A DNA stretch of 64,000 nt from Candidatus Rikenella faecigallinarum (GTDB taxonomy: Bacteria > Bacteroidota > Bacteroidia > Bacteroidales > Rikenellaceae). The position numbers were made by a program, and so were the translations under genes. Below the pieces are notes generated by a model that saw only the letters and a program-made list of their open reading frames with translations, was not told the origin of the DNA and did no database searches. Shown one piece after another: positions 45,212 through 55,546 of the stretch (positions within the stretch are counted from its first letter, which is position 1; every line of letters starts with the position of its first letter). The stretch is taken from positions 62,001-126,000 of the forward strand of contig DXHL01000006.1 in the NCBI GenBank assembly GCA_019113395.1, given 5' to 3'.

Positions 45212-47268
45212 AAGAGTTCGTCACGGGCTGCATTGTAGTTCACGTTATTAGCAGCCTGCGGTTGCGGCAGACTACCGCGACGCGGCCAAGTCAAAGCTTC
45301 GTTAGTCGATTCTTTGTACGGTTGCATCCAGTAGAGACCTGCAGGACGGTTAGCAGGAGCAGGTACATCGACAATCTTCGGATATCCGGTTTTACGCCAC
45401 CAGTCCCACATCTTGATGGGTTGGTTGTAGGCGTAAATCCACATCTGCCCGACAATAGCTTCTACTTTGTCAGTAGCGTTTGCCAGAGCCTGAGCAGCTA
45501 CATAGGTTGCAATCTGACCGCTGATGTCATAGACACCATTGTCATTCACACCTACAATTTCGGGATTCACCGTGTAAGTCACCGTAGTCGTCCCGTTGTT
45601 ATACGCATACGTATATTGAGGATTGGTAGCAACCTGTACCTGCGAGCGGATAGCGTCACCCTGGAGTTCTTCCATGGCTGCCGTTACCCCGGCTTCATAC
45701 CATTGGTCAGCCGACTTACCCGTATTCTGCCCGGCATTGGTCAGGTAGGCCATCATGAAGCAGAATTCCGGATAGGTGTAGAGCGGTTGACGGAAGAAGA
45801 GGTTGGCGTTGTTGTCCACCGAACCGTCAAGACCGTTCTGACCCGAAGTACCGGCGTTATCACCGAAGTTCTTACCACCACCGGCTACGAAGTAACGACC
45901 TTGCGGACGGCTGGCCATCGAAAGGGTTATCGAGGTATCAGCTTTTGTAATCAGACAGGTTTGACCATCCAAGCCTGTAATGGTCCAAGACCCGTCCGCA
46001 TTTACAACAGCACTAGGCGTTGTTTTCTGATAGAAAGTGAAGGTAAAGGTCCGTTGACCCCAGAATTTACCCGGGTTGCTCTTGTCGTAGTCATACGGGT
46101 TCGGAGACTGACCCTGGTAGGCCAACTTCGGGTCAGCTACATAATTGAAGACTTTATCATAATCCCAAAGTTGTTCACTCCAAGTTTTAGTATCCTCGTT
46201 ATATACTGAACGCTTTTGGAGTGAGTCAGGAAAGAAATTCTGAATCCACTGCAGACCAGTATTAGCAGCATAGAGGTCATTGGCACGAGCCAGCAGCGGC
46301 AGACGCGGGTCATCCAGATACTTCAAGTACGAGATGAAGTTATCCGATACAGAGTACAACGTGCTGATGTCCGACGAACCGTCCGAGTTGTATTGACCGC
46401 CGTTAGCACTGTTACCATTCATGTAAGCGTATGCACCGTCAGCAGCCGTTTCAAACCAACCCGAAGTCTGGGTTTCAGAAAGTACTTTGCTGAAACGGGT
46501 CGGGTCAGCTTCCTGCATAATCCACGCCATGTAGAGACGGTACGAGTTACCGAACTTCTTCCACATCGTACGTTGCTGGTCGTAGTTACCCAATAGTGTG
46601 GGGGCGCCTGCAGCGGCATTCACCACATAACCATAGATCGGGTCATATTCGAGCAGTTCCACAGTGTTTTCGTTAGCCGGAGCCGCCAATACTGCGATGT
46701 AGCCAGCCAACTCATCGTCCAAGGCTTCATACACCTCGTTCGAGAAGACATCGTACTTGGGCAGAGTAATACCTTCAGTAATGGCCTTGAAAGCTTCGCT
46801 GTAGACAGCGGCACCGTAGTTCTGGAACACACGGAACGCTTCATACACCTTCACAATACCTGCAATGGCACGAAGGTCCTGATAACGCTGTTGTTGTACC
46901 GGGTCCGTGATGTTATCGTCGATATAGTTCTGCAACAGGGTCATTCGATACCCAACGCCATAGAGCCAGCTATAGTAGTTGCTGATGGTTCCAGGAGAAG
47001 TATACGAATTGGCAGTAGGATTGCAATACTGTCCCTCAGCAGCACCGGTATAGTAGACGAAGTACTGCATCTTAACCCCGTCATTCTTGGTTGCATTTTC
47101 AATCGAGCCACGCGTATTGTCCAGGTTCTGCGTTGCATTCAGGAACATGTACCGCGGGTCGGTCTCACCGATGGTGTTAGGGTTGGAGTTCAACTCGCGC
47201 ATCTTGTCTTTACAACCGACAAGGGCAAGAGCCGCCAAACCTCCGATTAAATATTTCGTTATTTTCAT
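45136..47268 (-). CDS. SusD/RagB-family nutrient-binding outer-membrane lipoprotein, right cassette
   Basis: 710 residues. Lipobox LALVGC (Cys19), with the same N-terminal 30 residues as the left-cassette SusD bar one or two changes. The same 25 C-terminal residues are encoded by an identical 76-bp stretch. The central region, which should face the substrate, is clearly divergent, with different insertions. It follows SusC by 25 bp and is presumably the SusD expressed in this orientation. Confidence 0.92.
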   Translation of the reverse strand: MKITKYLIGGLAALALVGCKDKMRELNSNPNTIGETDPRYMFLNATQNLDNTRGSIENATKNDGVKMQYFVYYTGAAEGQYCNPTANSYTSPGTISNYYSWLYGVGYRMTLLQNYIDDNITDPVQQQRYQDLRAIAGIVKVYEAFRVFQNYGAAVYSEAFKAITEGITLPKYDVFSNEVYEALDDELAGYIAVLAAPANENTVELLEYDPIYGYVVNAAAGAPTLLGNYDQQRTMWKKFGNSYRLYMAWIMQEADPTRFSKVLSETQTSGWFETAADGAYAYMNGNSANGGQYNSDGSSDISTLYSVSDNFISYLKYLDDPRLPLLARANDLYAANTGLQWIQNFFPDSLQKRSVYNEDTKTWSEQLWDYDKVFNYVADPKLAYQGQSPNPYDYDKSNPGKFWGQRTFTFTFYQKTTPSAVVNADGSWTITGLDGQTCLITKADTSITLSMASRPQGRYFVAGGGKNFGDNAGTSGQNGLDGSVDNNANLFFRQPLYTYPEFCFMMAYLTNAGQNTGKSADQWYEAGVTAAMEELQGDAIRSQVQVATNPQYTYAYNNGTTTVTYTVNPEIVGVNDNGVYDISGQIATYVAAQALANATDKVEAIVGQMWIYAYNQPIKMWDWWRKTGYPKIVDVPAPANRPAGLYWMQPYKESTNEALTWPRRGSLPQPQAANNVNYNAARDELLTQPNYGSIYNETTGRIYWDTQGLQ

Positions 47269-47293
47269 ATGAAAATCTGTTTAAGGTTGAGTG

Positions 47294-50200
47294 TTAGAAT
47301 CTCAGGTTCAGGCTGAAAGAGAAGTTGCGCATGAACGGAGTCGTACTGTAGTCGTACGGAGTCAGGGCGTTGTTCGAAATGAACGAGTCAGGGTTCGCAC
47401 CACCGTTCATCTTGTTGATGATGTAGCAGAGGTTACGTGCCGTGAACGACAGACGGGCTGACTGCAGACCTACGTGTTTGATCCATTTTTCCGGGAAGTT
47501 GTAACCCAGGGTGATTTCACGCAGAGCCATGTAAGTACCTTTCGACACTTGGTCTTCGGCGTTACCACCATTATAGTAATACCAGGTCGAAGCGAGTACA
47601 GGCTGAATATGACCGGCTTCCACTGCCTGAGCAAAGGTCAAACCGTTCAAATCCACTTCCTGACCGGTCGTAAACGAGGTCACCTTCGTACTACCGCCAC
47701 CGATGTTGCTGAATACAGCGTCCGGGATAATACCGTTGTAAACCGTTTCACCTTTGTAGTTCACACGAGCTACACCGCCGTGTTCGGCATCACGACCGTA
47801 CAGAGTCTGTTCCGTACCACCCATCGGGTCGATGTAGTTGGCTTTAATCGGTTGGATCACCGAGCCACCCGAGCGACCGTCGATTTGTGCGTAGAAGTCG
47901 AACGAACCGCTGTTGTTCGGCAGGTTCACCTGTACCGAGGTGTTGATACCGTAAGTGAAGTTCGGTTCCACGTGACCCAGAATAGTGGTCGTGTTCTTCG
48001 CACCACCCCAGTATGAAGCTTCGTCACCGTAGTAACCCTGAATGCTACCTGCACTTACATAGTAGTAAGCAAGGTTCGTCGGAGCACCTACAGCATTTTT
48101 ATTGGAGTCTGCCATCCCGGCAATATAGAGCATCTTCTTGCCGTTGTTCGGGTCATTCGGGTCGTTGGCATTATTGTAGATAGCCGTCGGATTCATATAG
48201 CTGTACCCGTTACCGGCAGTTACAACACCGAAGGGACCATTTTCAAAAGCAGTTACCTGGAGACCTGACGAACCGTCCCAAGAGTAGGTACTGATAGCGT
48301 AGTAGTCAATTTCCGGGTGGAGTTCCTTAATCTTACCGCGGTTGCGAGCCCAGTTGGCGCTGATGGTCCAGTTCACCGTACGCGTACGAATCGGAGTGGC
48401 ATCCAACTGAATTTCCCAACCCTGGTTCTGGATGTTACCGGCGTTAATCAACTGCGAGCTTACACCCGATTCCGTTACGGCAGCCAGCGAAAGAATCTGG
48501 TTGCGGGTGTTGGTTTTGTAGTAAGCCACATCGACACCCAGACGACCGTTCAGGAAACGAAGGTCGGCACCGAACTCGATAGAGGTCTGAAGTTCAGGCT
48601 TCAGGTCGAAGTTGGGAAGCGTCGAGAAGTTCGGAGAGGCGCTCAGAATGTTCGTATTCTGCGGACCGAAGATGGAAGATACGGTGTAACCACCACCCCC
48701 ATTAGCCGTAGCATACGGGTCGGTACCCTTACCTACCTGTGCCCACGAAGCACGCAGTTTACCGAACGAGAGAATGCTCGGGTCGATTTGGAAGGTATCC
48801 GAGAAGACCCACGAGGCGTTCACCGAAGGATAGAAGACCGAGTAGTTGTCCTGACCGTACGGCAGCCACGTCGGATAGAGCAGCGTCGAAAGCCAGTCGT
48901 TACGGCCGGTCACTTCCAGGTATACCTGGTCTTTCCACGAAAGGTTGATAACACCGGCCAAACCGACAGTCATGTTGTTGCGTTGGGTATAACCCGTTTC
49001 GCCGGCACCAATCGTGATGGCGTTTTTCGAGTTCGAGAACGAGAAGAGACCCGGGGTAATCAGACCGCCGTTCGTGCTCTTCGAGTAAGAGGTCGAGCGG
49101 GTGTTACCGTAGATTTCGGCCAACAGACGGATGTCCAGTTCCAGGTTGTCGTCGATAAAGCGGTTGTTGCTGTGCAACTGGGCGATACCGTCATATGAAC
49201 CGCTCGTGCTGCCGCTGATGGCATATTTACCCTGAGCCAGGTAACCGGCATTCTTCGTTTCCGAGAAAATCTGCCAGTTGTTGTAGCTGAGGCTGACGTT
49301 GGCATCCAACCAGTCCGTGAACTGTGCGCTCAGACCCAACTGCGTAATCAACGTCTGTTCGTTACGGTTCGTGTTGTAGTCATAAAGCTCGTTCAGACGA
49401 CTGTTGACAGTCGAAAGTGAAGCGGTACCATACGTTTTGCGCGTTACCGGGTCTACATAGTGGTCTTTGTACCACTGCAGGTCGGTGTTACGGTTGGCAT
49501 AGTAACCACCCACCAACATGGCCGTTACTGAGCCCCAAGCCCCCCCAATAGTAGAGTTCGGGTTCTTCGTATCCGAGTTCGAGTACTGTACCGAAAGGTT
49601 CGTCGAGAAGACGTCGTTAATCTTACCGTTCGTGTTGAAGTTGATGGAGTGGCGACTGAAACTGTTGTTCGGCATGTTACCGTCACCGTCCATGTAACCG
49701 TACGACAGACGGAAGGTCGCTTTTTCCGAACCACCCGTCAGAGCCACGCTCACGTTGTCATACTGCGTGTTCTGATAGAACGCTTTCCAGGAATCCGGGT
49801 TGATGGTTACCGGTTCCAGCGGGTTGTCGATACCGTCCGGTTCATAGTATTTGTAGAACTGATACAGCGGGCGACCGTTCAACGAGGCAACTGACGGACC
49901 AAAAGAAGAAGCGGTATAACCGTTACGAGTGTAGTCTTGTCCTTCGATAACACCACCTTCATAACCGTTACCCGGAGCACCCATCATGTATTCATTCTGG
50001 AGCGGAGTGGCAAAGTCATAGATAGAACCCCATTCGTGGGTGTAGTTCACTTCCACACCGATACCTTTGCGAATCTTACCCCCTTTGGTGGTAATCACAA
50101 TGGCACCGTTCGCACCACGGGCACCATACAGAGACGTTGCGGCAGCACCTTTCAGCACCGTAATCGACTCGTAGTCGTCCGGGTTCAGGTTCTTCAACTG

Positions 50201-50836
50201 GTTACCGTACATCGTTGCATCCGTGTTACGGAAGTTGTTCCCTGCAGCCTGCTGTTCGTACTCCATGATAATCCCGTCGATGACATAAATCGGCGAGTTG
50301 TTCTTATTCAGAGATTTGCTACCACGGATGGTTACCGTCGGAGCGGTGGTGATACCACCCGAACCCCCTGAGGCAATCTGCACACCGGCTACCTTACCCT
50401 GGAGGGCGTTGGCCGGGCTCACCGTGTTGGTACGAGCCAACTCATCACCCTGTACGGTGGTGGTAGCATAACCCAGAGCGCGGTTCTGTTTACGACCACC
50501 GAGAGCCGTAACGGTCACTGCCTCTGTTTGCAAAGCATCGGGTTGCATGGTCACGTTGATGGTCGTTTTGCCAGCAACGGGAATTTCCTGGCGAGCCATC
50601 CCTGCGAAGCTGAAGACCAGCGTCGAGTTGGCCACCGAGGCGTTGTTGATGGTGTAAGCACCATCTGCACCCGTCAGGGCACCGATGTTCGTACCTTTAA
50701 TCTGTACGACTACACCTGCGAGCGGTTGCCCGTCTTCCGAAGACTTGACCACACCGCTTACTCGGTTCTGCGCATAGGCTGTTCCGCCTATCAGCAAACC
50801 AAGTACCAACAATGTTAACAGTCTAATTTTCTTCAT
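47294..50836 (-). CDS. SusC-family TonB-dependent outer-membrane receptor, expressed copy
   Basis: 1180 residues. Signal peptide at 1-22 (TAYAQ). A CarboxypepD-reg-like beta-sandwich at about 24-98 (SGVVKSSEDGQPLAGVVVQIKG) is followed by a TonB-box/plug region from about 104 (EAVTVTALGG) with LKGAAATSLYGARGANG. A long barrel ends in FSFSLNLRF. It imports a SusD-bound nutrient using TonB energy. From codon 101 onward it shares an abrupt, near-identical start with the promoterless copy at 35426. Residues 1-100 have no second copy in the window. The promoter is at 50912-50919. The crossover codons are Ala101-Leu102. Confidence 0.95.
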   Translation of the reverse strand: MKKIRLLTLLVLGLLIGGTAYAQNRVSGVVKSSEDGQPLAGVVVQIKGTNIGALTGADGAYTINNASVANSTLVFSFAGMARQEIPVAGKTTINVTMQPDALQTEAVTVTALGGRKQNRALGYATTTVQGDELARTNTVSPANALQGKVAGVQIASGGSGGITTAPTVTIRGSKSLNKNNSPIYVIDGIIMEYEQQAAGNNFRNTDATMYGNQLKNLNPDDYESITVLKGAAATSLYGARGANGAIVITTKGGKIRKGIGVEVNYTHEWGSIYDFATPLQNEYMMGAPGNGYEGGVIEGQDYTRNGYTASSFGPSVASLNGRPLYQFYKYYEPDGIDNPLEPVTINPDSWKAFYQNTQYDNVSVALTGGSEKATFRLSYGYMDGDGNMPNNSFSRHSINFNTNGKINDVFSTNLSVQYSNSDTKNPNSTIGGAWGSVTAMLVGGYYANRNTDLQWYKDHYVDPVTRKTYGTASLSTVNSRLNELYDYNTNRNEQTLITQLGLSAQFTDWLDANVSLSYNNWQIFSETKNAGYLAQGKYAISGSTSGSYDGIAQLHSNNRFIDDNLELDIRLLAEIYGNTRSTSYSKSTNGGLITPGLFSFSNSKNAITIGAGETGYTQRNNMTVGLAGVINLSWKDQVYLEVTGRNDWLSTLLYPTWLPYGQDNYSVFYPSVNASWVFSDTFQIDPSILSFGKLRASWAQVGKGTDPYATANGGGGYTVSSIFGPQNTNILSASPNFSTLPNFDLKPELQTSIEFGADLRFLNGRLGVDVAYYKTNTRNQILSLAAVTESGVSSQLINAGNIQNQGWEIQLDATPIRTRTVNWTISANWARNRGKIKELHPEIDYYAISTYSWDGSSGLQVTAFENGPFGVVTAGNGYSYMNPTAIYNNANDPNDPNNGKKMLYIAGMADSNKNAVGAPTNLAYYYVSAGSIQGYYGDEASYWGGAKNTTTILGHVEPNFTYGINTSVQVNLPNNSGSFDFYAQIDGRSGGSVIQPIKANYIDPMGGTEQTLYGRDAEHGGVARVNYKGETVYNGIIPDAVFSNIGGGSTKVTSFTTGQEVDLNGLTFAQAVEAGHIQPVLASTWYYYNGGNAEDQVSKGTYMALREITLGYNFPEKWIKHVGLQSARLSFTARNLCYIINKMNGGANPDSFISNNALTPYDYSTTPFMRNFSFSLNLRF
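50375..50537 (-). repeat. Right inverted repeat of the putative invertible segment
   Basis: Inverted counterpart of 35422-35584, inside the intact SusC from codon 101 to about 154. The outermost 18 bases (50520-50537) are identical in both copies. Bases beyond 50538 have no match at the left side. Confidence 0.88.
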
Positions 50837-50911
50837 ATAAAAGCATTTAAGTTGGAAAAGGTTAATATTGTTTTACTTGAGTTTCCATTAGGATCCACCC
50901 CTAACTAAGGA

Positions 50912-50919
50912 CAAATATA
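50912..50919 (-). promoter_or_regulatory. -7 promoter box (TATATTTG) of the SusC/SusD operon
   Basis: Exact TAnnTTTG match 76 bp upstream of the SusC start, outside the invertible segment. It therefore always drives whichever body is fused to the N-terminus. Confidence 0.65.
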
Positions 50920-50983
50920 GAATTCTCCGTCGAGATAAAAAAACTTTTTCTCACGATTTTCACTTTTTATCCCTCAGTATTCC

Positions 50984-51056
50984 TTAGGGTTAGCGAGGGT
51001 TCTGTAAAGATTTCTGTCATTATTAAATAATTTTACTAACCTAAGGCTTTAGGGTT
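50984..51056. promoter_or_regulatory. AGGGTT repeats upstream of the SusC promoter
   Basis: Three plus-strand AGGGTT units at 50986-50991, 50996-51001 and 51051-51056. The first two are one helical turn (10 bp) apart. They lie roughly 65-145 bp upstream of the -7 box on the minus strand. A regulator-binding array is possible. The rest of the gap to pepD is AT-rich and empty. Confidence 0.35.
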
Positions 51057-51120
51057 CAATTCAATGATGACCTCACGGTCCAAAGAAGGAGCGTATCCAG
51101 CAAAGAAAATCAAAAAATTA

Positions 51121-52581
51121 TCAGACCGACTCTATCAACTGACGGAGATAGTCCCAGACTTTGGCAACACTGGCGATTTCGACCCGTTCGGCTGGAGAGT
51201 GCACCCCGCGCAGCGTGGGACCGGTTGAAATCATATCGAGTCCGGGGTAACGGCTCAGGAAGAGACCGCACTCCAAGCCGGCATGTATAGCTCTGATTTT
51301 CGGAGAATTACCGAACATCTGGAGATAAATCTCCGAAGCTTTGTGCACCAACGGAGAATCCGGATTGGGTGCCCATCCGGGATATCCGTCCGTATGGACA
51401 GCATCCACCTGAGCCAAGGCAAATACAGAGGCAATGCGGTCGGCAATATCGCGTTTGGCGCTCTCCACGGAGCTGCGTTGGGATGTGGTAATGACGATTT
51501 TACCGGGTTCGGGCATTTTAACGGAGGCCAGGTTGGTCGAAGTCTCCACCAGCCCCGGCAGGGTCATGCTCATGGCCATTACCCCGTGCGGCAGGGCATA
51601 GAGGAGGTTGAGCAGACGGGATTGCACCTCGAGAGGCAGGAACGCCTCGACCGACCTGTCTACAGCCGAGAACGAGCACTGCAGGGCAGGCTCCGTCATC
51701 TTGAACTCTTCGGCAAAAGCTGCCGACAGCATATGGAAAAGACCGTCTGCTGCAGACATTTGCGCTACGGGCAGAGCGACCAATGCACACGCGTCACGCG
51801 GAATGGCATTGCGCAGGTTACCCCCGTCCAGGGAGGAGATACGCAGCCCGCATTGACGGGCCAGGTTCCATAGCAAGCGGGTCATTAACTTGTTGGCGTT
51901 GGCAAATCCTTTTTCGATGTCATCTCCCGAGTGGCCGCCATGCAAGCCCCCAACCCGAATTTCGCACGCTTGCCAATCCGCCGCATTCTGCACCTTTTCA
52001 GGCACATAGGTCATCGTTCCTATCGTATCGATACCTCCGGCACAACCGATAAAGATTTCACCCTCGTCTTCCGAGTCCAGGTTAATCATCCTCGTTCCGC
52101 TGAGCATGTCATGACCGAGATTCATGGCTCCCGTAAGCCCCTGCTCCTCATCAACTGTAAAGAGGGCCTCGATTTTCGGCGCTCGCAGGCTGGGGTCAAT
52201 AAGGGCAGCCATCTGGAGCGCCATTCCGATACCACAATCCGCCCCGAGGGTTGTTCCCCGCGCCTTTACCCACTCTCCGTCCACATAGGCCTGAATCGGG
52301 TCTTGTTCAAAATCAATCTCCACATCCGCATCCTTTTCGCAAACCATATCCATATGGCTCTGGAGAATAAGGGCAGGTTCCGACTCTCGTCCCGCTGCAG
52401 CCTCCCGAATGACCACAATATTGCCCTTCGCATCGCTGCGATAAGCTAACCCGTGAGCCTCGGCAAAGGCAATGACATGTGCCCGTATGCGTTCTTCCTT
52501 TTTGGAGGGGCGAGGCACTCGGGTAATTTCCTCAAAAATAGACCAAACGATTTGGGGTTCGAGTTCTGCGATTTGTTTCAT
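51121..52581 (-). CDS. pepD: Aminoacyl-histidine dipeptidase PepD (peptidase family M20)
   Basis: Cytosolic dinuclear-zinc dipeptidase that cleaves Xaa-His and other dipeptides. 486 residues. Metal and catalytic motifs: LQSHMDMVCEK (His and Asp), TTLGADCGIGMA (bridging Asp), TVDEEQGLTGA (general base and metal Glu), and a C-terminal HAGLECGLF. It starts MKQIAELEPQIVWSIFEEITRVPRPSKKE, as usual in the family. It diverges from ispF across a 107-bp gap holding a CTGTCAGG/CCTGACAG inverted repeat (52624-52655). Confidence 0.95.
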   Translation of the reverse strand: MKQIAELEPQIVWSIFEEITRVPRPSKKEERIRAHVIAFAEAHGLAYRSDAKGNIVVIREAAAGRESEPALILQSHMDMVCEKDADVEIDFEQDPIQAYVDGEWVKARGTTLGADCGIGMALQMAALIDPSLRAPKIEALFTVDEEQGLTGAMNLGHDMLSGTRMINLDSEDEGEIFIGCAGGIDTIGTMTYVPEKVQNAADWQACEIRVGGLHGGHSGDDIEKGFANANKLMTRLLWNLARQCGLRISSLDGGNLRNAIPRDACALVALPVAQMSAADGLFHMLSAAFAEEFKMTEPALQCSFSAVDRSVEAFLPLEVQSRLLNLLYALPHGVMAMSMTLPGLVETSTNLASVKMPEPGKIVITTSQRSSVESAKRDIADRIASVFALAQVDAVHTDGYPGWAPNPDSPLVHKASEIYLQMFGNSPKIRAIHAGLECGLFLSRYPGLDMISTGPTLRGVHSPAERVEIASVAKVWDYLRQLIESV

Positions 52582-52688
52582 TTTTTACTATTTTTATTTG
52601 TCGATTCTTTTTCAAGAGGTCGGCTGTCAGGAGACGCACACGAAAAGCCTGACAGGTTCCTATGTTTCACCCTTAAAAGTATAAAAAA

Positions 52689-53174
52689 ATGGAACAACCC
52701 ATACGCATTGGCAACGGATATGATGTACATGCCTTGGCCTTTGGGCTTCCGCTATGGATTGGCGGCATCCGTATTGAACATAATAAAGGACTGATGGCTC
52801 ACTCGGACGGCGACGTACTGATACACGCCTTGTGTGACGCACTGTTTGGAGCCCTGGCATTGGGTGATATCGGACAGCATTTTCCCGATAACGCTCCGGA
52901 ATTCAGAGGGATAGACAGTAAAATTCTGCTGCAGCGGTGCATGCAGCAAGTGACCGAAAAGGGCTATCGGGTGGGAAATGTCGATTGTACGATATTGGCC
53001 CAGGCTCCGCGGTTGCGGCCGCATATCGGTCGGATGCAGGAGACGCTGGCTCCGATATTGGGGGTAGAGCCTGACGCGGTCTCGATTAAGGCAACGACCA
53101 CCGAGCGGCTCGGGTTCACCGGACGTGAGGAGGGGATAGCGGTGTATGCCACTGCCCTGCTCTTCCACGTATAA
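52689..53174 (+). CDS. ispF: 2-C-methyl-D-erythritol 2,4-cyclodiphosphate synthase
   Basis: Fifth step of the non-mevalonate (MEP) isoprenoid pathway. 161 residues, standard length. Metal ligands Asp12 and His14 (GYDVHAL) and His46 (SDGDVLIHAL) are present, and the C-terminal signature IKATTTERLGFTGREEGIA is intact. A near-match -7 box (TATGTTTC) lies at about 52661 on the plus strand. Another MEP-pathway gene, ispH, is at 61331-62197 but not linked. Confidence 0.96.
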   Translation: MEQPIRIGNGYDVHALAFGLPLWIGGIRIEHNKGLMAHSDGDVLIHALCDALFGALALGDIGQHFPDNAPEFRGIDSKILLQRCMQQVTEKGYRVGNVDCTILAQAPRLRPHIGRMQETLAPILGVEPDAVSIKATTTERLGFTGREEGIAVYATALLFHV

Positions 53175-53213
53175 CGCATTCCGTCCAGAAAGCGCAAGGC
53201 CATGCAAAGCAAG

Positions 53214-53249
53214 CGGGGGCGTATATCCGTAACCGGATATACGCCCCCG
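53214..53249. terminator. Hairpin between convergent ispF and gap
   Basis: 16-bp perfect stem (53214-53229 with 53234-53249) with a TAAC loop. No strong T run on either side; the position suggests termination. Confidence 0.6.
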
Positions 53250-53341
53250 CCCTATAATAAACACCCCCCAAAAAAACAAGAGGAGGAAGAATTCCAATGA
53301 ATTCTTTCTCCCCCGAGGGAAATGTATTTTACCCGTGAATA

Positions 53342-54358
<1,017 letters not shown>

Positions 54359-54574
54359 TTATGTGTTGATTGGTAATTCGATTATCAGGTATCCGATTGA
54401 GAGAGGGAATGGAGCGCTGTTCAGGCAGCGGCATTCGCCCACCAATCTGACTGCAATTTTAAGAATTTTTTCAAAACATTACAATTTTTGGCTCCTGTTT
54501 TCTGAATTTCAGAGCCAAAAGAGGTAATCGGAGGCCATCAAGCTGAGGTAGGGAGGCGTTGCTCATTGTTCCGT

Positions 54575-55522
54575 TCAGAGCCGTTCATCCACCAGGTAGT
54601 GGTTCCGTTCAGGGGCCGCCCGATTGACCATTTCGCCGAGAAATCCGGCCAGAAAGGTCTGCACGCCCAAGCCTACGGCCAAGAGGGCAATGTAGAAGAG
54701 CGGCTGGTCGGTCACAGGCCGCAGGGGGAGTCCCTGAGCCTGGAGGCTGAGTTTTTCGGCAATCAGGTAGATGGTAATCACCGCTCCCACGAGGAACATC
54801 AGCGTCCCCACTCCGCCAAAGATATACATCGGCCGCCGACCGAAACGGGTCATAAAGAGCACCGTCAGCAGGTCGATATACCCTTTTATCATCCGTTCCC
54901 ATCCGAATTTCGAAACACCGAACTGGCGGGCACGGTGCTGCACCACCTTTTCCCCTATGCGTTTGAACCCCGCCTGTTTGGCCAGGATGGGGATAAAGCG
55001 ATGCATCTCGCCGTAAACTTCGATGGATTTCACCACCTTCTTTCGATAGGCCTTGAGGCCGCAGTTGAAGTCATGGAGCCTGATGCCGCTGGTGAGCCGT
55101 GCCGTAAAGTTAAAGAATTTCGAGGGGAGGGTCTTGCCCAGCGGGTCGTAGCGTTTCTGTTTCCAACCCGACACCAGGTCATACCCCTCTTCGGTCACCA
55201 TCCGATAGAGTTCGGGAATTTCGTCGGGGGAGTCCTGCAGGTCGGCATCCATGGTAATGACGACCTCGCCCTGGGCCGCGTCGAAACCACAGTAGAGTGC
55301 GGGGGACTTTCCGTAATTGCGGCGAAAACGGATACCCCGAATCGACGCATACTCTCCCTTCAGCCGCGTAATCACCTCCCACGAGGAGTCCGTGGAGCCG
55401 TCGTCCACAAAAATCACCTCATACGAAAAACCGTGTTCCTTCATGACCCGCGCCACCCACTCCATCAGGGGGGTGAGCGACTCTTCTTCGTTGTATACGG
55501 GGATTACGATAGAAATATCCAT
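54575..55522 (-). CDS. Glycosyltransferase family 2, polyprenyl-phosphate type (DPM1/GtrB-like)
   Basis: 315 residues. GT-A domain at residues about 1-225 with IVIPVYNEEESL, EVIFVDDGSTDSSW, and TMDADLQDSPDEIPEL carrying the metal-binding DXD-like motif. Two C-terminal membrane segments (about 233-255 and 268-300) place it at the inner membrane, where such enzymes make polyprenyl-phosphate sugars for envelope glycans. It is the last gene of a three-gene run with Sua5 and DUF4199, 24 bp after the latter. Confidence 0.9.
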   Translation of the reverse strand: MDISIVIPVYNEEESLTPLMEWVARVMKEHGFSYEVIFVDDGSTDSSWEVITRLKGEYASIRGIRFRRNYGKSPALYCGFDAAQGEVVITMDADLQDSPDEIPELYRMVTEEGYDLVSGWKQKRYDPLGKTLPSKFFNFTARLTSGIRLHDFNCGLKAYRKKVVKSIEVYGEMHRFIPILAKQAGFKRIGEKVVQHRARQFGVSKFGWERMIKGYIDLLTVLFMTRFGRRPMYIFGGVGTLMFLVGAVITIYLIAEKLSLQAQGLPLRPVTDQPLFYIALLAVGLGVQTFLAGFLGEMVNRAAPERNHYLVDERL

Positions 55523-55546
55523 GGGAAGATAGCGTAAGTGGAACGA

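Larger units (their letters stand above)
35422..50537. other. Putative invertible DNA segment carrying two SusC/SusD cassettes
   Basis: 15,116 bp between inverted repeats lying inside the two SusC genes. Left cassette: promoterless, start-less SusC body plus SusD on the plus strand. Right cassette: the body of the expressed SusC plus SusD on the minus strand. The promoter, signal peptide and N-terminal domain of SusC lie just outside the right repeat (50538-50836). The recombinase lies just outside the left repeat. Inversion keeps the reading frame and would swap which body is expressed. An aminotransferase, a BACON/fimbrillin lipoprotein and FabI are carried inside with their own promoters. 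Confidence 0.78.

Noticed and set aside
54486..54520. TTTTGGCTC/GAGCCAAAA dyad as terminator of the glycosyltransferase operon
   Set aside because: On the minus strand the stem is followed by A and not T, so it is not a standard intrinsic terminator; it may be an operator.
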